Positions 34,316-46,126 of a stretch of DNA of 64,000 nt are shown one piece after another. Numbering within the stretch: the stretch's first letter is position 1; every line of letters starts with the position of its first letter. The position numbers and the translations under genes were made by a program. The stretch is from NCBI GenBank assembly GCA_900660155.1, contig CABFPE010000030.1:1621279-1685278 (forward strand), in the 5' to 3' direction. Under the pieces are notes generated by a model. The model made no database searches. It was given only the letters and a program-made list of their open reading frames with translations, and was not told the DNA's origin. This stretch comes from Hofstenia miamia (taxonomy: Eukaryota; Xenacoelomorpha; Acoela; Hofsteniidae).

Positions 34316-34441
34316 TATATATATATATATATATCATTTTTTGACTGTCTTAAACTTATCTAGTTGTTTAAAACTGATAATTAAATGTTTTAAATAATTG
34401 GCTAATTGAATCGAATTATCACAATGGTTATAAGACGTTCA

Positions 34442-34446
<5 letters not shown>

Positions 34447-34491
<45 letters not shown>
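34447..34491. repeat. (AT)n microsatellite
   Basis: An uninterrupted AT run of about 45 bp. A shorter TA run lies at 34316-34333 beside the gap. Confidence 0.95.
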
Positions 34492-34494
<3 letters not shown>

Positions 34495-34499
34495 TTGTC

Positions 34500-35100
34500 C
34501 AGGTGGTCTGCGTTTAAATGGAATCTTTTAAAGAATTTTTTACTAGAGTTTGCAAAAGTGGAAAACTTGAGTATAAAGTTGAGCAAGAAAAATCCAGATT
34601 CTGTTCAAAGAGTTTGCCCCCAGAAGACAACTGAAATTGATTTTGAAACAGGTGTATCTTAAATGCATAAACTTCCTTTTGAGATCCACTTGCATGAATT
34701 TTATTCAAATAATTCAAAAATGGTAGACCTGATATTATAAGGCACTTCTTTACTACCAGATATGTCCACCTCATTGTTCATTTTCTTCCAATTTCTACTA
34801 AATATTTTGAAAAGCGCCATGTCTGAACCAGAATTCGGACCCATCAAGAAATCAAAGCAGCTCTTCAAAACTAACTCACAAATGTGATGACAACAGGAGT
34901 TATATAACAGATCTAGATTTAGCAATTTTTCTAGATTTGTACAGGCATCATGAATTCTACCTGTAGTGCTTGCTGTCGGATCACAGGAAAGTGTCTGAAT
35001 TTTTTTTGATTAAACCCCCACTTCTTCACTATGGTTTGCTGTTCTACTGAATATTTTAGAATTTCAGAACCTCCCAACAATTGTTCCTTGCCTTTTAAGG
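34500..35100 (-). pseudogene. Fragment of an uncharacterised transposon-like family, minus strand
   Basis: Reading leftward from about 35000, the segment gives SCDPTASTTGRIHDACTNLE, then NSCCHHICELVLKSCFDF and GSDMALFKIFSRNWKK. Repeated uncharacterised proteins of animal genomes share a similar order: a C/F-D-T-T-A-S-N-T-G motif, then C-R-H-H-x-x-E-L and a G-P-D-x-x-L-F-K-x-F. This order probably represents an RNase-H-like transposase core. The identification is from memory of that layout. The fragment lies on the opposite strand to the 31553-32947 pieces, across the gap, and may or may not be the same family. Confidence 0.5.
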
Positions 35101-35588
35101 TTACTATTATCGCCAGTCTATCGATTTTTCAACCTGTGAGTCCTGGAAGCACTTAACTTAAATTTATGCCTAATTCTGCATGTCCAGTTTCTCTAAATTT
35201 TTTGTAAAATGATTATTTCCTTGCTGCCAAGTGAAAAACTTTAACAAAGACGTGATGCTGAGATTACAAACCATCTTTTATGCCAGACTCAAATCTGAAT
35301 AAAAACATGAGCTTTGTAAATTTATTAGTTTTTAAAGTTTTATTTTCCTTTGTTGAAATATAGTTTATAAGTATCTCTTATTTTATGATTATCTTTAGAG
35401 TTAAAACGACAGGCTAATTAATTACACAAAAAGCAAGAAAAGATTGATTTTTAACGAGTGATACCAGTTATTTATTTTTTTTCATAAGTCTGAATAACTT
35501 TTTACTTCAAGAGAAAAAAAATATATATTGTCTAAATAAGCATTTATCATTTATATAGTGTATTGTGTAATTTACAATATTTTCTTAC

Positions 35589-35888
35589 CCATTTCTCCAA
35601 TACAATTGCCTTTGTTATCTTTTATTTTGAAGATTTCGTAGGTATCATATCTGTACAAACATGCAAGGCATTTTAGCCAGCAAGCTGATCTTCCTTCGAT
35701 CTTCATCTCGTCAACGTCACCGTTGGGCTTGATGCGGTATGTGGAGTTCATCATGCTAAGCTGTTGTTGAACTTCTCCCATTTCTTTTTCACTACTGTTA
35801 TAAACTGTTACTGCAGAACCGCTTCCACAACAACAGCCATTGGTTGGTTTGAACTTCCGGTTGAAGGTCACTAAGACCGAATTTTCGT
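35589..35888 (-). CDS. Scramblase-like gene (minus strand), large middle exon
   Basis: Read leftward, the exon enters after TTTATCTTTAG with two bases that complete the codon left at 41749, and leaves one base before GTAAGA. It encodes VLVTFNRKFKPTNGCCCGSG (Cys-rich block), EMGEVQQQ, ACWLKCLACLYRYDTYEIF and GNCIGEMG. These match the middle and the start of the C-terminal half of scramblases. It spans in one exon the position where the plus-strand paralog is split at 23560/26621. The final exon with the Asp-rich loop and closing helix was not found. It may lie in the gap at 33316-34315. Confidence 0.75.
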
Positions 35889-35899
35889 CTAAAGATAAA

Positions 35900-38800
35900 T
35901 CATTTTTATCAATCATCATCAGAAATAGGCAAAACAATATAGTCTAAAAATTTCCTTAAATTACCTCCAAGTAATGCTTTAGTTGTTAGTTTTTAGCACT
36001 TTTTCGAAAAAATGTAAATTTTAAAAAACTAAAAAAATTTTCAATTTGCTTTTTACAAGAACGGTCATTCACATTCTAAAACCTATAATATTTATTTTTT
36101 ACATGTAATATCAAACTATTAGAATGTGTTAATAATTCTTGCATATTCATAGTCGTAACTCTGTAAATTGAGAATTAAAAATTAATTCCAAACGCAGGAT
36201 TTTGCATGCTAACAATGCAGCTTTTGATTCCAAACTCTTATTTTATTAACATTTTTTATCAATTCAAACGAATATTGTTGTTAGTATAGAAATTTCAATA
36301 ATATGTGGCATTTTCTAGTCTAAAAGAACTGACTAAAAACTTTGAACTTTACATAGATAGGGTCTAGGCATTTGCAAAGCAAAATCCATTTTAAAAAATG
36401 CTACATTTATAAAACAATTTCAAATCCCAGGCCGTTAATTCCATTAAAAGCTCCTAATATACTTTTCAAAACAATGAAGCAATACAAAATTTCACTTCAT
36501 TAAAATGTCATAGATTGAAGTATAAAAAATGGTTTGAAGTGACGATGTGCACGTATAAGATTCAACAAAATTCGTTTTAAGCATTGCCTCAAGAAAATAG
36601 CAATTTAAAATTGTAAAATGTGTAGTGCCATTTTGAACATATACCAGTTATCAACTTGTACTAAAATAACTAATCTTTAGCAGTTGCTACTGCAAGATGA
36701 AAGATATGCATATCTGTTTTCCTTATAAATGTATTTTACCCTTTTACCCTATTGAAAGTATTTCTACATGGATTTAAGCAGAGCTAGAAATATGACTTTT
36801 TCGAACCATTAACCTTAAACTTACCTGGAATTTTTTTGATAATTTCTTGAACAATTTTATACGCTGATTTACACAAAACCAACCAATTATAGTTGTTGTT
36901 GCTCCCATGTGCCTTAGAAATTAAGTATGGGAGGAATTTCATGGTTTTTTCATTGAAAAAAGTAAATATTTTCATCTACTTCCTGCACAGAATAATTTTT
37001 ATCAGAATGTTCACTATAAAATTACGCATGATCATGTCCCAAGATTACCTGCTCATTACCTGACAAATAGTTAATCTTTATACGTACTTCAGGCACAGAA
37101 ATACTCTTTAGTACAAATTTTCAACATTATATCCATATCTCACAATTTCCAATTTTCATAATAGGCTTGGACAAAATTCTTTGAAAATGTGGAAACAGAG
37201 TTTGTTCTTTTAAAAATGCATTTTACTTCAAGTTTAAATTAATTAAGTTTTGCAACTTGAACCATCCGTCCTTTTTAGGCTGAGACAATAAATTCATCGT
37301 CGAATAGTACTAAGGAACTATGTTCTCTTGGGTATAATTTTCCTAGGAGCAATAAACTAATAAATTTTTAAAATATCATAATTTTTTTAATTCAAACAGT
37401 TTTATTATATTTTAGTGAGTAATTCCCACAAAAATTGACAATTTTTTTTTCTTTGTAAGAAATATTCGGACTCGTTTGCAAATTCGCTGTTCCGTGGCAG
37501 CTCCAGGTTTGGCAAAATGTTTAAAACAATGTTTTTTGCTCTTGGCAGGTCCACCTCAAAGTACTACTATTTTGCTCAAAACACGTAGTAGCAAACATTG
37601 AATTTTGACAATTTTGATAAACATTCATTTTTCGTTTCATACACGTAGAAAAAACGCACGCTTTTCTGTTTTTTCTGTGGACAGTCCATTATGAAAGAAA
37701 GAATGGATGAAGTCCGAAAATTGTTTTCCAAAATGTTCTATATGCATTTGAAAAACACAACTTAAAATCATTGCAAAAAATGTTTAAGCAGGAGCTGTTT
37801 AAAACTTTCCAACCTTGGGCAGCTCTACACTCTGCATATGGGTAGAAATATGTACATTATTTTTCTGAAAATTAAAATATTCTATATTCAAACCAATTTT
37901 CTGCGGAGTTTTCTTCATGATTACTTTCCGTGAGTGATTGCTCAATTATTTAGGTAAATTTTATGAGCGGTGATTGTCCAATCAATGTCACCATTCGAAA
38001 GACATCGTCTCAACTCTCAATTTGTTTATAAATATTCAATCCATTTTGAATTGTTAATAAATTCCTTAGAAGCATTTATTATGTTGACGGAAATCACGGT
38101 TAATTGCTAATATCACATTAATGTTATTGGCCTTTTTACGATTTACTCGATGTTTGGTTGTTTGTAAAAAGCTTGTTTGACTTGATTCGCCTTAATGCAT
38201 TAGACACTTCGCTTTGAATTATTTATATTTGGGAACGCACAATGCCTGCCTTCTAATTTTGTTATTACCTGATCTCTCTATATGTTAGGATCAACATAGG
38301 TCCATGGATTGATTTATTAAACCATTTGTAGTGAGGCATGGGGTGTCACATGCAAGTCATGGATAAAATGTATTTTAAAATCTGAATCATGAGTCCGTCT
38401 AGGAATACATTTTTATTTTCAAAGTTTTAAAATATAAACACATCCCAAATAGATTTGCAAATGGCAAGGAAATTGGTTGGTTAACGATATGGCAGTAGTG
38501 CAATTGATTTATACAAAAACTATTATGCAGCACACACGACCTGTGCGTGTGTTAAGAGAAGAAAATACTAAAGCCATAATTTTTGCATTTTGTTATTTGC
38601 GTGCGTATACTCTTTCAAAAAATAAATTTTTGAAAATTCCATATTGAGCTATTCAAAAATAATGATGCACTAAACTAGTAATTACTTTCATGTTAAATAG
38701 AAAGAAAATAGCTTTTGCTAAGACTCACCAAACTATGTGGAAGGGCAATATAAGTATTGGGAAATTTTTAAATTTTGGGTAGGACCAGTGCTTGTGTCCG

Positions 38801-41748
38801 CTCTGTAGCCTGTACCCCATTGTGCATGTAGCAAGAAAGCCACCCAGTCTACTATTTTACAATCTGGAATAATTTTTTGTCCTGGGATTGGAATTGCAAA
38901 ATTTTTCAGTCCTGGGATTGCATATAATTTACTATGAGCATCCTGCGTTTTAAGTGTACACAATATCCCTAAGCTGTTTTAAAACTCCATCCAAATATAT
39001 TTTAGTAGTTTTTCTTAAAATTGTTAAAATCACTTAAAATTCTAAAGATATTTTGCGTTTTTAGATATAATACACCTGTGTTTAGGAATGTGTTAAACCA
39101 ATGTTCTATTATGTCTTCGTGAATATTGTTGTACCAATGCATTTAATGTAATAATGCATTTTTAATTTAATTATTCGATGTGAAACAATTTCAACAGAAA
39201 AAATATAAACTTAAGTCGGCCTACAGCTTGAGATTTTTGAAATCCATAAAACAGAATTCTGTGCTATTTCACGCTGTTGCTTACCTCAATGAACGTAAAA
39301 TCACAACCCAACAATTTAAGAACTGTGCTCATGAACCACTCATACACCAAGGCAATCCTCATTTGTTGTTGGTTCTAAGTGTGCGGAGACGTACGCAGTA
39401 TTTTCCCCTCGAAATTCAGGAGAATATTGAAAAACTAAACTTTTAAAATACATTTCACCACCTAGTTCTTATATTTTTTAAATATTTTGAATTAGCCAAT
39501 AATAATCAATTTTCAAAACCTGACTTAGAAGGGGGACATTCCAATGTATCCCTCTCTCTTGGTCCCGGCTGTATACGACTGTATGTGGGCCATCTAGTGG
39601 GGTATATCTGCCACAAAAATGTACAACAAAGACATGTAATGAATTGGAAAAAATTGATCAAAAAATCTGTGCGAAATGGTTAAAAATATTACCTCTTATT
39701 CGCCCTCATTTGTATTCAGAACAATTCAGTGATCATTTGTGTAAGCTGTGAAGAATGTTAGTAATCTTAAATTCATATTACAACAAGGCGATTTTAGCAA
39801 GTTTTTCTAATTTTTCAGAGCACTTAAAAAATTCGATTCTGTGTAAAGCATCAGAAGATGTCAATTCCGACTTCAGTGAAATGTGCAATGAAACATACAA
39901 AATATATGACGAAACTTCTTTTGACCACTATCAGATGCAATGGTTGTCACCTGCAAGAAACTACTATTTTCATTGCCTAATCTTTTTTTATTATTTCTAC
40001 AAAACGATTGAAAACAAATTTTGCTGCATGTTATTTTTGCAAATGATCATATATAACTCAGAAATAATGTTTATTGTCTTTAGAGCCTGTATTTCATGAA
40101 ATAGAATTACTGGATTTGTATTTGAAATTTGTTCATTAACCTCAATATGATAGCAATATGTAATACCATTGTAGTAGAAGTATAATTTCTGAATAGCTCA
40201 ATAGGGATTTCTAAAAGAGTACAACTATGCGATATAATTGCTTGAGTATTTTCTTTCACTTGACTCTCACACAGGTCGGGTGTAGTAGGTAGACTGCAAT
40301 TATTTCATTTAGGTGAAAGGTGATTGATTATATTAGTTGTAAATATGGATCACAAGATCATGAATTTTACTAGTCTGAACATTAGTATCTTCAATGCTAG
40401 GATTGCGAGATAAGTTTAAATTTATTAACCAGTGTTTTCAAGTAGTAATATATTTCATATTAACCATTTTTCTTAAGCAATCTGTTGCGATTTATTTGTT
40501 TAGAGAAAAAATCCGTTTTGTACATTTTTAAAAATGTAGTGAAATATGTAGAAGGGAAATTCATAAATGCTTGGATCGCAGATCTATAGTTAGACATTAA
40601 AAATTGAATTTAAAAACTTTATTTCAATGCTAGTCATTTAACATTGGTAAAAGCTTATTCTGTTTTATAATATTCAAAGAAAACTTAATATCAGATTATT
40701 TCTGATCATACAGCCTACTAGTATGCAATACGCTGTAGTAACTCTAGACACGTAATTTAATTTTGAGTGTATTTTGAAACAATCTCATTTCTACATTTTA
40801 TAATCATTCTGATTCGTCGACACTTAAAATTGCTTGAGATTTCAAAAAAAATAGTATTCAATTGGTGAAATATTAACTCCATTTAAAATTTAGGAGTAAT
40901 AATGCGACGCCTCAATTTATAGCGCATGCATAAATATTTTATAAATTCTTTATACAAAGAATAATGGATAATCTAAAATCCATAAAAATCCTGTAGAAAA
41001 TTTAATGATTATTTATATCGTAAAACTTGCGATGTCTTTTTCAGCTGCACCTGTTCCATTTGAAATTTACAGGATTTTACTAAATTTGCTGTTAATTGTC
41101 ATCTATAACACCTTTTTAAATCTGGAACTGAAACAAATGAAATTGAAGCGTCCAAAGTGTCTTAGCAACGTAGACTACTCGTATTTTAAATATGCGCCAT
41201 ACAGTCGCCTCAAATATTTCGTGACCTTAGGAAATATATCAATGGACAAGGGAAATAAACACGTGGGTTGCCGAAAATAATGGCTGATTAGCAAACAATT
41301 GTGGACAGTAGAAAATAATGAGTAGATAAAATTGTTTTTCTGAAGAATACTATGGGTTCTCGGAAATGGTTTTAAAGGAATTATTTACATTATTAATGAT
41401 GTTTTATTGCTTTAGAATTTCAGTATTTTTTACTCGATGTGTGAATCTATGAAAGCTGGATTCTAAGCAAACAGTAAATTTATTTTCCCGAATATCTTTA
41501 CCTTGATTTTACTGTGTGAAATTGTAATAAATTTTGCGCTTAATTCGCTGTTAAGATAGTTTATTTGAATTATATGCGTGCATGTTTACTATAGGAGACT
41601 AACGTATTAATGTTCCTTAAAAAATCCGTTTTCAACTAATTGGTTTCTGCCGTCGTTTAATTAGTTTCCAATATCCAGTAATATATTTCTCTTATTTATT
41701 AGTATGTTTACCAGCATAAATAAGTGGTGGAACTGTATAAATGCTTAC
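35900..41748. other. Intron of the minus-strand scramblase-like gene
   Basis: About 5.8 kb of AT-rich intron. Scattered ORFs on both strands (for example near 36800-36975, 39180-39446 and 39755-40099) lack family signals. No repeat family was recognised. Confidence 0.4.
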
Positions 41749-41920
41749 CATTTGATGTCGCGTATCGAACTGTGATGTTGAAGCTTCTCCATGCACCGCC
41801 CATTCCCTTGATTTCATCTTCATCCAAGCGAAATAATAGAATTTTTTTATTGTTTTCTAGTACAGCACTAACAAAATACGTGTTTTTTACTTCTCCCAAA
41901 TGCTCGTCTTCATCTGCAAC
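41749..41920 (-). CDS. Scramblase-like gene (minus strand), exon encoding start of domain
   Basis: Read leftward, the exon lies between CTCTATTTAG and GTAAGC. It enters in phase 0 and leaves one base, identical phases to the plus-strand exon at 21008-21173. It encodes DEHLGEVKNTYFVSAVLEN, ILLFRLDEDEIKGMGGAWRS and FNITVRYATSN, aligning residue by residue with the plus-strand paralog (DEHLKE, NTY, KGVGGSWRGFTI). It is therefore a second, diverged copy of the scramblase N-terminal half, in opposite orientation 20 kb away. It joins 35888 in frame. No upstream exon was identified. Confidence 0.75.
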
Positions 41921-43823
41921 CTAAATAGAGGATAAATTTGTTACATTTAATCGCTATGAGTTTGAAACTACATTTTTAACAAGCTCTTAGAATGATCTTA
42001 ATCTTAGGATCTCAATTCACGAGTTTCCATTAGCATGTATAATAGAATAGAATTGTACATTATAGACTATCTAAGGATTTAGGAAATTATACAATTAGAA
42101 TATATCCTCAGTATTATACGATATTTTTTCGTTTCGGTGCTGCAAGTTCGAGCAGGTGAATGGTTATGCTGTGCATTTAAGAAAGATTGGTTGGGGCAGA
42201 GGAGTCAGTTGTCCCAAACCCCTAAAATCAATTTTTCAAAAAAGACCTCCCTACATTTTATAATTTAAACACTAACCGTCCTCTTAGTTCCGCCGCCATT
42301 CCATAGATATGTAACCAACCACTTGAAGTAGTTTTTACTACCAAGTACAACTGTAATAATACGTCCGTGTACCAAGATATTTGTGCAAAACAAGTAGACT
42401 TACGTAAACATTGAGTTTTTTATACTAGAATCATGAATCAACATCAATACACTGAGATGAGAATGCAAAGCAAACTTAAGAATGAGAATATTTTCACGTT
42501 TTCCTTTATTTTTTAAGAATTTGCGTTATTTGTAAGACTAGAATATTTTATGAATTTCTTTCAATGTTTGATAAAATTGAGTAAAAAGTTTTTAAGTAAT
42601 ATTCTGGTTTGTTATTCTGTTATTCTCGTTGTCTTTGATAAAACAATGAAATCTATTCGCATTAAAGCAAATTTTGTAAATGCCAAAATGAAAGCAGTGT
42701 CTACATTTTTCGGCATGATGCTGTCATTTCGAAAGTTTCTACTTAATTATGTTAAACAATAATTAGAGGAATAAATTTACAATATAACAATAATCAGTGG
42801 TCTGTAAAATGGTATTTTTAATAAACGATCAATGTACCACTTTACATTTTACACGTGAATGTACACTACACGACATCTCAAAAATGTTCATCAGTTAACT
42901 GGTTTTAATAAAAAAAGGTTTAATATATGTAATTTCATTTCATTGAATAATATGTTTTACCATTTATGCAGTTAGGTTGCTTCTTAAAATATAAAAATAT
43001 TTGATTAAAATATATGTTTAAATATAGAATGTGCGAAAAACAAATCAACCAAATTTAATAACATTAAGAGTTTAAGCACATTTATATCAAAATAAATATA
43101 AAATAAACAAAAACAAAGAAGCAATACTATAAACTACTATACATGTATATTTAGAAACTGATAAATATGCACTATTATTTAAACGGCGTAGATGTTAAAT
43201 GAAATCTGACCATGTATTTAATTGTTTTGATATTCCTAATAGGGACTGTTTAGATAGTAAAAGTTCTTTAATTTTTCGTCGGAAATGTTTATAATGTTGT
43301 GCCATTTGTATTATGGGACTTAATACTAGAACATCCATTTCGTCAATTTTGAGGAAATTCATTTTCATTTCAAAAATGATAGATAAAATAGAGGAACCTG
43401 AAAGCTAGATTAGATGATATCGTTTTTACATCATTATCCTCAATATGTACGTGTTTTGTTACTTATATGATATGCACACTTTAATTAATGATTACCTAGA
43501 ACGGCAATTTGGTCAAATTTGGCGAAACATTACTATTCACATGAATTCATGTATGTATCTATACAAGTTTACTGCAAATACCGTCCAAGAATGTTGTATA
43601 TGAATCCAATGTAATTCCCTGTATTCAAACAATCTATAGTATGCAAATATTTATGGTGTCAGAATAAATATAACATAGATATAAGATAGCATTGACTGTT
43701 CCAATGACTTTGATTATAGTAGATTACAAACCCTCACTCAAATAAACACTTGTACAATATTGCAATCGCCCAACGTCCGTTGAGAAATACTGCACTAAAT
43801 ATTTTTTAATCCTTATGGCAAAT
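41921..43823. other. Large SMC5 intron, right part
   Basis: AT-rich sequence, nothing recognised. A possible first exon of the minus-strand scramblase-like gene could lie here but shows no signal I can support. Confidence 0.4.
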
Positions 43824-44413
43824 AGATATTATTTACTCTGATGGCAATGAATCTAATTATGATCATGATAGTGACATTGATGTTGTTACACTAAATACCC
43901 GTACCACACATAGGAATGAGCAAGGAATGAGTGATGAAGAAGAAAACTCATCCGATGTAGAGATATCTTCTGATGTAAAATCTTCACCTATTAGTTCAGT
44001 TGATGCAAAGTAGAGACGTTTTGTGTGTGGAACAAATAACGCCTTTATTAGAACGAGAATTGTAATGTTTTTTCTCAAAATTAATGCATTTCAAATTTGA
44101 CTAAGAGAAAGATCTCATGTTAATCCACTTTGTGATATACTTTCAAAAGAAAACCTCATCCTACTCTCTTCTGGGCAGAAAGTAGGTGCTGATGCCATGT
44201 TGAGACTTTATACTACACGGTGTGCATCAAAGAGATGGCCAGTGTCTGTTTGACATTGTAGTATTGAATTCGTGGATCTGCGTCAAACAAGCAACATGCT
44301 CAAATATTCCTCGGAAACGATTACTTATGATTGTTATGGAGCAATTATCTTTTATCAGGAATGCAACCATTTCTCAAGAATTAGAATCTTCACAAAATAA
44401 TCCCTGGAAATAA
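43824..44413 (+). pseudogene. piggyBac-like transposase remnant
   Basis: The right half reads GADAMLRLYTTRCASKRWPV then, one frame over, FDIVVLNSWICVKQATCSN and IPRKRLLMIVMEQLSF. This is the piggyBac C-terminal block (G-V-D-x-x-D-x-M, R-x-S-R-R-W-P, then D-x-x-x-x-N-A-x-I). The left half (about 43830-44010) is an acidic, Ser-rich reading resembling a piggyBac N-terminus (SDEEENSSDVEISSD), but the catalytic centre is missing. The remnant has a large internal deletion, frame changes and stops. No terminal repeats or TTAA target were identified. Confidence 0.7.
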
Positions 44414-44694
44414 AAATACTATATTGTTATGTGCAAAAACAAAGGCTCTGCAAGGTCCAGGTTGTGTTCAAAATATTTGTGTGCTAGACATTGTATCAGG
44501 GAAAATGGAAAAAAAAGTAAGTTGAACTGTTTGCACTTCTTGGAATGTTTGATTTGATTTGTAAAGTTTTTTATTGCTTTTCACATTATTTCAGTACTGA
44601 TACTACGTACACTATTTGCTTTGTAATGGATATGTTGTTTTCTATATAGAAAAGTTGTCTTTCATTGTACACAACTACAAAGATAATAATTATA

Positions 44695-44730
44695 TAATTA
44701 TATATATATATATATATATATACATATATA
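44695..44730. repeat. (TA)n-rich microsatellite
   Basis: An AT/TA run with a few interruptions. Another TA run (45034-45060) borders a short N gap. Confidence 0.9.
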
Positions 44731-45012
44731 TTGGTGATTTGTAACATACTAATGTGAAATTGCGATTACAAAACACCAAAAATGTGAATTTTGTATGTTA
44801 CAAACCACCATTTTCTGGTACGATACTTCAGGTATATTTTTTTTCAAAAAAAGTTAATGATCCTCTTAATGGCNTTCGATCATGTCATCAGTAAAAATTT
44901 TCCTGATTACTTACAGACATATATTTTGTTAAATGCAGATTTTTTCCTGTTAATAACTTTATTAAAAAAACGTCTGTTAAAAAATATTCTGTTCTTGGAA
45001 ATTTAAGCTCCA

Positions 45013-45033
45013 NNNNNNNNNNNNNNNNNNNNN
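45013..45033. other. Short assembly gap (21 N)
   Basis: An N run abutting a TA microsatellite, presumably unresolved repeat length. A single N also lies at 44873. Confidence 0.95.
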
Positions 45034-45847
45034 ATATATATATATATATATATATATATAACTTTGACAAATATAATAGATTTATAAGTTATAGTATATT
45101 TTATTAAATTATATAATAAATAACAATAAAATAACATTTGGGCAAGAAAAATATAATTTAACACATAGAAAATTAGATTTCGTCAAAATCTACGAAATTG
45201 ACGTATGAGGTAAGAAAAAATAACGGACATTCTAGTGTTAAATCATTTTATAATTTAGAAGCTTTAAAAGAAAATGAATCTGGACGATTAATGCTACTAT
45301 ATAACTTGTGATTTCTCTCACCGATTTTGATATAATTGCTTAAAAATGCAAGGGTTTTGAATTGTGTACATATTTGTGTATCATACAAATTGTTTGATAT
45401 TGAATTAAATACTTAGCATGATCAAAACGTAATTACCTTGCGCTAATTACCTTGACCATCATTTTTGGTGATCTTATCAACAACACTCGAAAACTAGTAT
45501 TTGCTGAGAAGAAATAGTAGAAATATGTTAAATGTTAGTATTTTCAATTCCAAATGCAAAGAAACCAGTAGTTGTTTTATTCATTTTTACAACAATTGAT
45601 TAAACAAAAAAAATGCAGTTGTTTTCAAGATTTGTATGCAGAAAACACACTTCATTACAATATTGAATGCATGCAATTAAACCTGGTGGTATAAATTTTC
45701 ATGTGTATCATTTTTTAGATATAATATAAATTTTGATTATTTTATTATATTTAATTGCATTTTGTCAAAGTTGTTAATACGTTTATGTAAAAAGTAGGTA
45801 ATGTGAGGGTTAAATGTTTATACCGAAATAACATAATGTAAGTGATG

Positions 45848-46126
45848 CAGGCGCGGCTTTAGGGGGGAGGCACCCGGGGCCAGTACCCCCCTTTTTGGGG
45901 ATTTTTTTTGTAAAAGTGTCTTCCTCAAATATTTGTTATGTTGATGCTTGCAAGTTTCATCCGACAATTTAAGGTGAGCAATGCATTAATTTGGACATTT
46001 AGAGGTTACATTTTACAATGAAATTTTCACTTAGAGTTATTTTTGTTTAAATTTCCATTTTAGTTGTTTTCTTGAAACAAAATTGGATGGTGCCTCCCTG
46101 TTTTAAAAATCTTAAAGCCGCGCCTG
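45848..46126. mobile_element. MITE (hAT-like ends), full copy
   Basis: The element starts CAGGCGCGGCTTTA and ends TTAAAGCCGCGCCTG, giving ~15-bp inverted ends. It is 279 bp with no ORF. The flanking eight bases AAGTGATG and AATTGATC match at six positions, consistent with an old 8-bp hAT target duplication. A second copy lies at 57427-57657. Shared internal sequence (for example AAAAGTGTCTTCCTCAAATA) proves they are one family. Confidence 0.8.

Noticed and set aside
33252-34397. Long open frames across 33.3-34.4 kb
   Set aside because: Same cause: the 1000-N gap and a TA microsatellite give no coding information.
36825-36912. Minus-strand open segment with acceptor CTAAG and donor GTAAG inside the scramblase intron
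   Set aside because: Its phase (enters 0, leaves 1) does not fit between 41749 and 35888, and no family signal is seen; kept only as a comparison to 29577-29900.
38733-38963. Minus-strand 76-residue ORF with repeated IPG strings
   Set aside because: The repeat comes from a short duplicated DNA phrase (CCTGGGATTG twice near 38880-38920); no other evidence of coding.
39180-40099. Two plus-strand ORFs (88 and 114 residues)
   Set aside because: AT-driven composition, no splice context and no motif; not supported as genes.
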